A DNA stretch of 32,831 bases from Anaerolineales bacterium (GTDB taxonomy: Bacteria > Chloroflexota > Anaerolineae > Anaerolineales > UBA4823). The notes under the pieces were generated by a model. The model worked only from the letters and a program-made list of their open reading frames with translations. It had not been told where the DNA came from and made no database searches. Positions within the stretch are counted from its first letter, which is position 1; each line of letters starts with the position of its first letter. Shown here piece after piece: positions 23,898 to 30,748 of the stretch. The DNA lies in NCBI GenBank assembly GCA_016935755.1, contig JAFGQI010000130.1, forward strand, positions 1 to 32,831, written 5' to 3'. A program made the translations under genes and the position numbers.

Positions 23898-24730
23898 CGA
23901 ATTTTTGCCTTTATGGCCTCAATTTCACCCTGCAGGTGTGCTGAACGGTTCTGCACCGCCTCAGCCATTTTAAGATATTCCCGCGCCAGGTAGCCGATCT
24001 CATCGCGCCGCTCGGGCAGCTTGCCCAGAGAAGCTGGAGCAAAGCGGCTTTCCTGGATATGCTCTAATTCATCTGCCATGCGGATCAAAGGGGCGTGGAT
24101 CTGTTTGGCGATGATCAGCGCAGCCAGCACCACCAGGATCAAGAAGACCGGCAGCGTCACCAGGATTGCCAGGTAGCCAAAGATGGAGAAGGTGTCGATT
24201 TCATCGATCATCTCACCCAATTCAGCATTGCGAACATCGATCAGGCTGCCGATGCGGGTAAAAATCAGATCTACAAGCACATAGGCATCATTATCCAGAT
24301 TTACCACTGTCTCCCAATCTTCGGCATCCACAGCAGCAATGACCTGGTCGAAGTTCTGCCGCAGCGATTCAAGGTCTGTGCTCATCTGCTGCAGCGCCTG
24401 CCGTTCATCAGCCGTAGCCGCTTCATCCACTGCATTCGCCAGGTATTGGTGCAGCCGCGAGTAGCTGCTGTTATATTCATCCAGTGCATCCGGATCGGAG
24501 TTGATCTCATACACATTCACCGCTCGCTCAAACTGCTGCAGGTACACCTTGGCCTGGTATAACTGGCGAGTCTTGATCACCGCAGCACGGGAAGTGCCAA
24601 TATAAGCAATCACATCGGCGGAGGTCTTCAGGAAATTAGCCAGAAAGAATATCCCGATGAGAAAAATCAAGGTTAAAACCAGGGCCAGTCTATTTTGCAG
24701 AGAGACATAACGCTTCGTCCTGGTTTTCAT
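23894..24730 (-). CDS. Membrane sensor-like protein with HAMP-like segment, no output domain
   Basis: A 278-residue protein with a membrane helix at about 13-33, an extracellular helical region of about 150 residues (four-helix-bundle-like, rich in Leu/Gln/Asp/Glu), a second membrane helix at about 184-210, a HAMP-like stretch (AKQIHAPLIRMADELEHIQ, ERRDEIGYLAREYLKMAEA) and a short coiled coil at the end. This is the front half of a chemoreceptor or sensor kinase with no kinase, cyclase or methyl-accepting part. AGGAG lies six bases before the ATG, which overlaps the stop of the upstream gene as ATGA. It is the third gene of an operon led by a nucleotide cyclase with a similar sensor half, so it may be a partner subunit. 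No ligand can be named. Confidence 0.7.
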   Translation of the reverse strand: MKTRTKRYVSLQNRLALVLTLIFLIGIFFLANFLKTSADVIAYIGTSRAAVIKTRQLYQAKVYLQQFERAVNVYEINSDPDALDEYNSSYSRLHQYLANAVDEAATADERQALQQMSTDLESLRQNFDQVIAAVDAEDWETVVNLDNDAYVLVDLIFTRIGSLIDVRNAELGEMIDEIDTFSIFGYLAILVTLPVFLILVVLAALIIAKQIHAPLIRMADELEHIQESRFAPASLGKLPERRDEIGYLAREYLKMAEAVQNRSAHLQGEIEAIKAKIR

Positions 24731-25656
24731 TGCGGCTCTCCTGAGGCCTGGTTGGGCCGGGCAATTTTCAATCGGCGGCGGCGCGATTCGTACAACTGCT
24801 CTCTTAGCTTCACCATCTCCGCCTTCAATCCAGCATCACGCTGCTCTATCGCCCTGGCAAAAGCATCCAGGAGGCGGGCAAATCGACCTGGTGGGCCGCC
24901 CAGATGGAGCGATCGTGCTAACAACTCGTTGTTATAGTGATCCCCACCTGCCGCGGTGACAGCATTGGTCAGATCAAGCAGGGGCAGGGTCAGGCGGCCG
25001 ATCGCCCGGTAGCCCAGCAGCACCAGGATCATCATCCCGATCACAGCAATGCTGATGCCGCGAATGGCGAAGGAAACATCCTGCGGAAAGGTCTGCGCGG
25101 CGTCATTCAGATCAGCATTCAATCTGATCCCCAGCTCTTTTAGCATTTCTTGAAGCTCGGCGTTCTCCTCTTCAGATACATCCATCAATGCCTGTGCGCT
25201 TTCCGCATCTCCAGATGTATAGGCCTGGACGACCTGGCTGAAGGTTTGCTGGTGGTCATCCAGCAGCGAGCGAAAGTCGGCTAATAGGGCAATGTCTTCT
25301 TCGTAGTAGTCCAGATCGGTGGTGAAATGCCCCTCTGCAGCAAGATCATCCAGGGTCTGGTTGATTTCAGTATAGTGCTCATCAATGCTTTGAAGCTCAC
25401 TGCTTGTTTCTGTGCCATATTCCAGAGCAAATACGTAATACAGCTCGTTCAGTTCCATCTCCCGCAAGTGGACGCTAACGGTATCTTCAAGAGCAGACAG
25501 CGCATCGATGCGCGCCCAGGCGATATCAAAATTATCAAAATTCCCCAGGGCAGTGAAGCAGCCAATCAGGATCGCCAGGGCCATCAGCAGCAGGATCCAC
25601 CCAAGCTGTCCCAGAGAGAAGAGCGAACGGAAGAAAGTAAGCCAACTTTTCATCAT
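24727..25656 (-). CDS. Second membrane sensor-like protein without output domain
   Basis: A protein of 309 residues from the ATG at 25656 (the adjacent ATG at 25653 is equally possible; GAGGAG lies four and seven bases upstream). It has a membrane helix at about 16-36, a strongly acidic helical extracellular region (about 38-190, for example LREMELNELYYVFALEYGTE), a second membrane helix at about 195-215, a HAMP-like linker (RLTLPLLDLTNAVTAAGG) and a C-terminal basic coiled coil (EMVKLREQLYESRRRRLKI). No effector domain follows. It starts 14 bases after the cyclase stop and overlaps the next gene by four bases, so all three genes are tightly coupled. It is clearly of the same general design as its two neighbours, although direct sequence identity looks low by eye. 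Confidence 0.7.
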   Translation of the reverse strand: MMKSWLTFFRSLFSLGQLGWILLLMALAILIGCFTALGNFDNFDIAWARIDALSALEDTVSVHLREMELNELYYVFALEYGTETSSELQSIDEHYTEINQTLDDLAAEGHFTTDLDYYEEDIALLADFRSLLDDHQQTFSQVVQAYTSGDAESAQALMDVSEEENAELQEMLKELGIRLNADLNDAAQTFPQDVSFAIRGISIAVIGMMILVLLGYRAIGRLTLPLLDLTNAVTAAGGDHYNNELLARSLHLGGPPGRFARLLDAFARAIEQRDAGLKAEMVKLREQLYESRRRRLKIARPNQASGEPQ

Positions 25657-25670
25657 AATTCTCCTCTCGA

Positions 25671-27344
25671 CTACTTGTCCATCATCACGATCACCCCATC
25701 CCAATGGGAGGGTGGGATGCGGTCAGCCCACTCGAAGCAGCGCTCCAGATAGTAGCGGGCGGTTTTGTCATCCGGGTCGATTTCCAGAACAGCATCAAAT
25801 GCCTGCCGGGCGCCAGCAAAATCACCCCGGGTGTACAGTTCAATACCGCGTTCAAAAGATGCTTTGCTGGCGTCCTTGCGGGCGGCTACATCCGCCGATA
25901 AGCCCTCGTACACTTCATACAAACCCAAAGGCGCCTGCCGGCCCTTGACCTGGACTTTCCCCAGATAGCGCATCCGGTAGCTGACTGGCTGCTGCAGCCC
26001 TCGCAGAGTCTCTTCACTGACGATCATCGACGTGCCGTAGAACTTATTCAAACTTTCGACCCGCGATGTCAGGTTCACATTATCCGAAAATGCATCCCCT
26101 TGAATACGGCGCTCCTCGCCGATCATCCCGACCATCATCTGACCGGTGTGGATGCCGATGCCCACGCTGACTGGCGGAAAGCCGCGCTGAGCGAGCATGG
26201 CATTGAACTCGATCACTTTTTGCTGTTTTTCGATGCCCGCCCTGACGGCATCATCCACACCATAGGGGAAGATCGCCATCATACCATCGCCCAGGAACTT
26301 GACGATGAACCCTTCATGACGCTGGATGACCGGGCTGACCAGCTTGAGATATTCGTTGATGAAGTCAAAATTCTCCTGGGGTGTCATGCGCTCGGAGGCT
26401 GTGGTGAAGCCTCGGATATCGGAAAACATGACTGCCATCTCCGCAGCGACGTGATCACCCAGGTTTACATCTGTGATGGTTGGTTTTTCCAAAAATTCCA
26501 GGTATTGGGTGGGGATGAAGCGCGAGGCGGAGCGCAGGAACTGATCCTTCAAGCGGTTGGATTCCGTGATTGAAGTTGCCATCGCGTCAATCGCCCGTGC
26601 CAGCTGTCCCAACTCATCCCGAGAATCCAGATAAGGCTCCAGCGTCTCGCGCTGGTAGGTATTGTTCTGGAAAGCAATCAGAGCGCTGGTCAAACTGTGC
26701 AGAGGCTGGGTGATCTGGTTGGCGACAAACATGCCGGCTACCAGCAGGATCGCCAGGATCAGGATGGCCCAGCGGGCAGTATTAGCCGAGCTCCAGATGG
26801 ATCCCTCGATTTGGCGGGTGTTCTCGGCAATCTCTGCCAGATGCCGGGCAGAGATGTCGTCCAGAAGTTGGTTCAACTGCATGGCCAGCGGGTCGACCGA
26901 AGCACGCACCTGCAGCAGGGCTCCTTCGGGGTCCAGTTCACCCTCCCAGGTGGCAGTGATGATTTCTTCCACATCCCGGTCATACTGCTGGCGTAAAACA
27001 TCCAGTTCTGCCAGAGCCTGGTCCTGCTCGCTGCTGAGTGAATTGAGCGACTCGCTGGTTAAATAATCATAGAACTGCCCGCTGTAGGTGTAGACCTGGC
27101 CCCAATCCTCGGGGGAATCGCTCAACAGGACGTTCCGAACTGCCAGCTGCTCGCGCGCCAGGTTGGCCTGGGCGCTGCCGCTGCGCTCCAGCGCCAGCGC
27201 GCTGATGCGCAGGTAGGTGACCATTTCCTGAAATGAGGCTGTATTGATGATCCCTACCACCAGGTTGAGAGCAGCAACCAACGCCAGCAGTCCGAAAACG
27301 ATGAAGAGCCTGGATTGCGCAGACATACTCAAAAATTTTCGCAT
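25671..27344 (-). CDS. Membrane class III adenylate/guanylate cyclase with helical sensor, HAMP and C-terminal TPR
   Basis: A 557-residue cyclase, predicted to make cAMP (or cGMP) from a nucleoside triphosphate. Layout: membrane helix at about 13-33, extracellular four-helix-like sensor to about 188, second helix at about 191-208, HAMP-like linker to about 262, then the cyclase domain from about 300. Metal ligands Asp309 (MFSDIRGF) and Asp353 (LGDGMMAIFP), Lys349 typical of adenine recognition, and Asn424 and Arg428 in NVNLTSRVE are all present, so it should be active as a homodimer. A TPR-like pair (about 494-540) ends the protein. The start at 27344 has AAGGA seven bases upstream; earlier in-frame ATGs lack one. 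It heads an operon with two output-less sensor proteins. The adenylate specificity is inferred. Confidence 0.92.
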   Translation of the reverse strand: MRKFLSMSAQSRLFIVFGLLALVAALNLVVGIINTASFQEMVTYLRISALALERSGSAQANLAREQLAVRNVLLSDSPEDWGQVYTYSGQFYDYLTSESLNSLSSEQDQALAELDVLRQQYDRDVEEIITATWEGELDPEGALLQVRASVDPLAMQLNQLLDDISARHLAEIAENTRQIEGSIWSSANTARWAILILAILLVAGMFVANQITQPLHSLTSALIAFQNNTYQRETLEPYLDSRDELGQLARAIDAMATSITESNRLKDQFLRSASRFIPTQYLEFLEKPTITDVNLGDHVAAEMAVMFSDIRGFTTASERMTPQENFDFINEYLKLVSPVIQRHEGFIVKFLGDGMMAIFPYGVDDAVRAGIEKQQKVIEFNAMLAQRGFPPVSVGIGIHTGQMMVGMIGEERRIQGDAFSDNVNLTSRVESLNKFYGTSMIVSEETLRGLQQPVSYRMRYLGKVQVKGRQAPLGLYEVYEGLSADVAARKDASKASFERGIELYTRGDFAGARQAFDAVLEIDPDDKTARYYLERCFEWADRIPPSHWDGVIVMMDK

Positions 27345-27389
27345 GATCCCATCCTTAATCATGATTCCGAAAAACAAATCCAGGTAAAG

Positions 27390-27395
27390 TATAAT
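27390..27395 (+). promoter_or_regulatory. Candidate -10 box in the cyclase/amidotransferase intergenic region
   Basis: TATAAT on the plus strand (27390-27395) overlaps TATACT on the minus strand (27393-27388), so one AT-rich core could serve either divergent gene. No good -35 hexamer stands at the right distance for either direction, so the assignment is weak. Confidence 0.25.
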
Positions 27396-27459
27396 CTAGA
27401 TTCCCTCAATCAATCTTGCTGGTAAAATAAATTGAATTCACCGATTTTTGTGAGGGACG

Positions 27460-28182
27460 ATGAATAAATTATTGGTTATCAAGACAGGCTCAACAGCAGA
27501 AGATTTACGCCGCAAGAAAGGCGATTTCGAGGATTGGATCATTGATGGGATGGGCATACCTCGCGATCAGGCTCTGATCGTAGATGTGCAAAACGGCGAG
27601 ACCCTCCCCGACCCGGTGGAACTGTCAGGTACTGTGATCACTGGTTCGCATGATATGTTCAGCGAGCGGCTGCCCTGGAGCGAACGCACGGCTGCCTGGT
27701 TGAAGGGTGCCGTGGAAACTGGTTTGCCTGTCCTGGGCATTTGCTACGGGCACCAGCTGCTCGCCCATGCTATGGGGGGAGAAGTCCAATTTAATCCGCA
27801 CGGCCTGGAAGTTGGCACCGTTGAAGTAAGCCTTACTGAAAATGGCCTGGCTGATCCGCTGCTCGGCGACCTGGGTAATCCACTCATCCTGCAGGTCAGC
27901 CATGCCCAATCTGTCACCCGCCTGCCTGTGGGCGCCCGGCTGCTAGCTTCCAGCGCGATGGACCCGCACCAGGCTTTTAGCATCGGCCAGCGCGCCTGGG
28001 GGGTGCAGTTTCACCCCGAGTTTGATGCCGAAGCTGTGAAAACATATATTGAGATCGACCGCTCGGAAATCTTAGCCAGCGGGCAGGATCCACAGTCCGT
28101 CCTGGAGGGTGTCCGCGACACCCCCTACGGAGATGTCATCTTGCAGCGTTTTGCCGCCTGCTGTGGATTCTCCACAGCCTGA
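27460..28182 (+). CDS. Class I glutamine amidotransferase family protein
   Basis: A 240-residue stand-alone GATase domain of the GuaA-N-terminal-like type, which hydrolyses glutamine and passes ammonia to a partner. The nucleophile Cys95 sits in the elbow GICYGHQLLA, and His185 and Glu187 are in QFHPEF, completing the triad. The SGTVITGSHDMFSERLPW segment before the elbow is typical of the GMP-synthase-like or peptide-modifying stand-alone group. No synthetase partner lies next to it, so the substrate is unknown. GAGGG precedes the ATG by three to four bases. The last 47 bases overlap the 3' end of the opposing carotenoid gene; a 7-bp hairpin (28161-28177) falls inside the overlap. Confidence 0.88.
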   Translation: MNKLLVIKTGSTAEDLRRKKGDFEDWIIDGMGIPRDQALIVDVQNGETLPDPVELSGTVITGSHDMFSERLPWSERTAAWLKGAVETGLPVLGICYGHQLLAHAMGGEVQFNPHGLEVGTVEVSLTENGLADPLLGDLGNPLILQVSHAQSVTRLPVGARLLASSAMDPHQAFSIGQRAWGVQFHPEFDAEAVKTYIEIDRSEILASGQDPQSVLEGVRDTPYGDVILQRFAACCGFSTA

Positions 28183-28954
28183 GCCAGGCCGCCAGGGCAA
28201 AGACGCCCATACCAGCCAGCCCAGCAATCGCCGGGCCGGTTTGCCCCCAGAAGAAGCCCAATCCAATCGCCTGGAACAGCCAGGTCAGCGTATAGATCAG
28301 TAAAAGCGGCTCTCGGGGAGGTACAGGTGGGCGCGCCAGCAGAGTCAGCAGGGAGGCGCTGAACCACCAGCCCAGGTAGTTGGCCCACGGAATGCCAAAA
28401 TAGCCGCCGGGTTCTTTCCAAAACCACATTCCCCGGCTGACCATCTGCGGGTCCAGATATAAATCCCAGGCGGTGAAAGCCAGGCCGGAGACAAGCGCAA
28501 ATACAAGCGGATAAAATTTATTCAGTCTGGGGTGCAAGGAAGATAACAGGACATCTGCGACTGCCCAGGCTGGCAGAAGCATCATCGCCCAGGCCAGGGG
28601 GATCAGCAGCGGCACGCCCCCTAATTGAGGCTGCAGCACATCCGTATACTGGTAGCTCCCAAATGGGAAGCCTGTTTTCGAACCCCAAAACTCCACCAAC
28701 CAGGCAGCCAGGGTCAGCAGAACGATCCGGCGCAAAATCTGCTCCCACGGCCACTGCACTCGCAAGATCGCCATGACCGCCCCCAACTGCGCCAGGACGC
28801 CCAGCGCGGCCAGGAAGGGGAACATCGCCTCGTCGATCGTCCACAGACCAATGGGCGTGAGCACCCATATCAGCAGCCAGAATCCCAGTTTTTGCCAACG
28901 CAAGGCCGCGGCCAATCCTCCTATGCCAACGCCCGCAACAATTACCTTTTTCAT
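28136..28954 (-). CDS. CruF-like carotenoid biosynthesis membrane protein fused to a phytoene-desaturase-like N-terminus
   Basis: A 272-residue multi-pass membrane protein. From about residue 25 it matches the carotenoid-biosynthesis (CruF/DUF422) family in style: about seven helices, the segment WLVEFWGSKTGFPFGSYQY, LIPLAWAMMLLPAW, FTAWDLYLDPQMV and GGYFGIPWANYLGWW. CruF proteins hydrate the 1',2' double bond of gamma-carotene-type carotenoids. Residues 1-24 do not belong to that family: KKVIVAGVGIGGLAAALRW followed by QKLGF is the FAD-binding start of a CrtI-type desaturase (GxGxGG-xxA). The rest of that enzyme is missing, so the gene looks like an in-frame join of the two. The ribosome binding site is poor (AGAGG, 12 bases away). 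Whether the hybrid is functional is unknown. It overlaps the amidotransferase gene tail to tail by 47 bases. Confidence 0.85.
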   Translation of the reverse strand: MKKVIVAGVGIGGLAAALRWQKLGFWLLIWVLTPIGLWTIDEAMFPFLAALGVLAQLGAVMAILRVQWPWEQILRRIVLLTLAAWLVEFWGSKTGFPFGSYQYTDVLQPQLGGVPLLIPLAWAMMLLPAWAVADVLLSSLHPRLNKFYPLVFALVSGLAFTAWDLYLDPQMVSRGMWFWKEPGGYFGIPWANYLGWWFSASLLTLLARPPVPPREPLLLIYTLTWLFQAIGLGFFWGQTGPAIAGLAGMGVFALAAWLRLWRIHSRRQNAAR

Positions 28955-29002
28955 CAGTCTGATGATCCTCTCGATAGATGGTGGTCATCCACAAGTTAGG
29001 TA

Positions 29003-29031
29003 TCGACCTGGATAAGGTTTAATTATATAAT
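29003..29031 (+). promoter_or_regulatory. Promoter of the second receptor kinase gene
   Basis: TCGACC (29003-29008) and a perfect TATAAT (29026-29031) are exactly 17 bases apart. Transcription would start near 29038, about 44 bases before the ATG, and a GGGAGGG ribosome binding site follows. Confidence 0.5.
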
Positions 29032-29081
29032 CAATTGACCGTTTCTCACCAGCTACAGTTGCGATTCAATGGGAGGGTCTG

Positions 29082-30569
29082 ATGTCCCTGACTACTGGAC
29101 AAATCATCAATAACCGCTATCGTATCGTCTCCCTGCTGGGCCAGGGCGGGATGGGGGCAGTTTACCGCGCCTGGGACCTCAACCTGAAAATGCCCATCGC
29201 GCTGAAAGAAAACCTGGAGGCTTCCCAGGAAGCCCAGAACCAGTTCAGCCACGAAGCCTCCATCCTGGCGCATCTTTCTCATCCCAATCTGCCCCGGGTG
29301 ATGGATTATTTCTCCATCCCAGACCAGGGCCAGTACCTGGTGATGGATTTTGTCGAAGGCGAGGACCTGCAGTCCATGCTCGACCGCCTGGGCGTGCTGC
29401 CCGAGACGCAGGTGCTCTCATGGGTAGCGCAGATCTGTGAAGCCCTGGAATACCTGCACGCCCAAAACCCGCCCATCATCCATCGCGATATCAAGCCAGC
29501 GAATATCAAAATCCGTCCAGACGGCCGCGCCATGCTGGTAGATTTTGGCATTGCAAAAATATACAACGCCTCATTGGCGACCACGGTCGGCGCCAAAGCA
29601 GTCACCCCGGGCTTCAGCCCGCCCGAGCAGTACGGCGGAGGGCGCACCGATGTGCGCTCGGATATCTACTCGCTCGGCGCGACGCTGTATACCCTGCTCA
29701 CCGGACAGGTGCTGCCAGAGAGCGTCCACCGGGCCGCCGGGAGCGCCATACCCAGCTCGCCCCGCCAGATCAACCCGCAGGTCAGCCCGATGGTGGAGAG
29801 TGTGGTAAGCCGGGCAATCGAAGTCTCCAGCGAGCGGCGCTATCAGAGCGCCAGGGATCTGCACCAGGCGCTGACCGTGCCGGTGACTCCAACCCCGCGC
29901 CCCGAGCCAGTCGCCCCCACCGCCCGGGTGGAGCAACCCATCCCGGCTGCACCACCTGTACTCCCCCAGTACCAAGAAGTGCAGCCAGCTAAAAAGAAGA
30001 ATAAATTCCTGCCAGTGATTGTACCGGCAGCCCTGGTGGGGATCTGCCTGCTTTGTTCGATCGTATATTTCAACGGAGATAGCATATTAGATCGGCTTGG
30101 CTCGAGTGCAGCGGACCCTGAGATGGCGATCATCCGGACAAACACCCCGCGTCCAGCGGTCGAAGCCACCCAGCCGCCAACCGAAGCGCCAGAGCAGCCG
30201 CAGGAAAGGGAACCCACCCCTGATATTCCCCCGACTACCCCGCCAGAAGTCGTTGTCCCTGTGGTGCAGCCAACCGCGGAAAGCCCGCAGCTGCCTTCTG
30301 GGCCACCACAGCTGATCCTGGATAAGGGCTACAACTGCCGCGGCGGCCCCAGCACGGAATATGAATTAATCTGGACATTCGAAGCGGGCAAAGTCCTGGA
30401 GATCATCGGCAAGAGCGATAACGGCTGGTGGCTGGTGCGCATCAACGATGCACGCACGCGCCGCCAGCAGTGCTGGGTGGCAGACGGGCAGACGCAAGGC
30501 GACCTGAGCAATGTGCCTTATTCCAGTTGGACCGGTACGGTAGATTCCGCCAAGATTCCCTGGCCTTGA
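29082..30569 (+). CDS. PknB-like receptor Ser/Thr kinase with extracellular SH3-like domain
   Basis: A 495-residue transmembrane kinase and a close paralogue of the one at 16572. The kinase domain (about 9-275) has LGQGGMGAVY, Lys42 in IALKENL, Asp136 in HRDIKPAN, DFG at 154-156 and FSPPEQYGGG, so it should be active. A Pro-rich linker leads to a basic stop (KKKNK) and a membrane helix at about 308-329. A Thr/Pro/Glu-rich stalk follows, and then a C-terminal SH3-like domain from about 410: YNCRGGPSTEYELIWTF, GKVLEIIGKSDNGWWLVRI and the CWVADG segment. Bacterial SH3 domains often bind peptidoglycan or other wall parts, so this kinase may sense the envelope. GGGAGGG lies four bases before the ATG. 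It appears to be a single-gene unit. Confidence 0.92.
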   Translation: MSLTTGQIINNRYRIVSLLGQGGMGAVYRAWDLNLKMPIALKENLEASQEAQNQFSHEASILAHLSHPNLPRVMDYFSIPDQGQYLVMDFVEGEDLQSMLDRLGVLPETQVLSWVAQICEALEYLHAQNPPIIHRDIKPANIKIRPDGRAMLVDFGIAKIYNASLATTVGAKAVTPGFSPPEQYGGGRTDVRSDIYSLGATLYTLLTGQVLPESVHRAAGSAIPSSPRQINPQVSPMVESVVSRAIEVSSERRYQSARDLHQALTVPVTPTPRPEPVAPTARVEQPIPAAPPVLPQYQEVQPAKKKNKFLPVIVPAALVGICLLCSIVYFNGDSILDRLGSSAADPEMAIIRTNTPRPAVEATQPPTEAPEQPQEREPTPDIPPTTPPEVVVPVVQPTAESPQLPSGPPQLILDKGYNCRGGPSTEYELIWTFEAGKVLEIIGKSDNGWWLVRINDARTRRQQCWVADGQTQGDLSNVPYSSWTGTVDSAKIPWP

Positions 30570-30640
30570 GCCAACCGGTCGGCGCAATTATTCATATTTG
30601 GTGAGAATTTGACCAGGCGCACGCACAGCCCGTAGAATTA

Positions 30641-30649
30641 TGCTATACT
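30641..30649 (+). promoter_or_regulatory. Extended -10 promoter of the metalloprotease gene (candidate)
   Basis: TGCTATACT fits an extended -10 element (TGn plus TATACT at 30644-30649). The -35 region is weak; a TTGACC at 30609-30614 is too far away (29 bases). Transcription would start near 30656 and pass through the terminator-like hairpin at 30691-30724 before reaching the ATG at 30749. Confidence 0.35.
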
Positions 30650-30690
30650 GGCTGACGAGCGGCTGCAAATTCAGTCTCTCCGATCCAGCC

Positions 30691-30724
30691 GCCAGGAAGA
30701 TTCCCTTCCTGGCGAACTTTTTTT
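30691..30724 (+). terminator. Intrinsic terminator upstream of the metalloprotease gene
   Basis: A perfect 9-bp stem (30691-30699 with 30705-30713), loop of five, four-base gap and seven T (30718-30724). It lies 121 bases after the kinase stop and 25 bases before the protease start, so it either ends the kinase transcript late or acts as an attenuator in the protease leader. Confidence 0.75.
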
Positions 30725-30748
30725 GACACTGTCTTGAGGTGCACCTGA

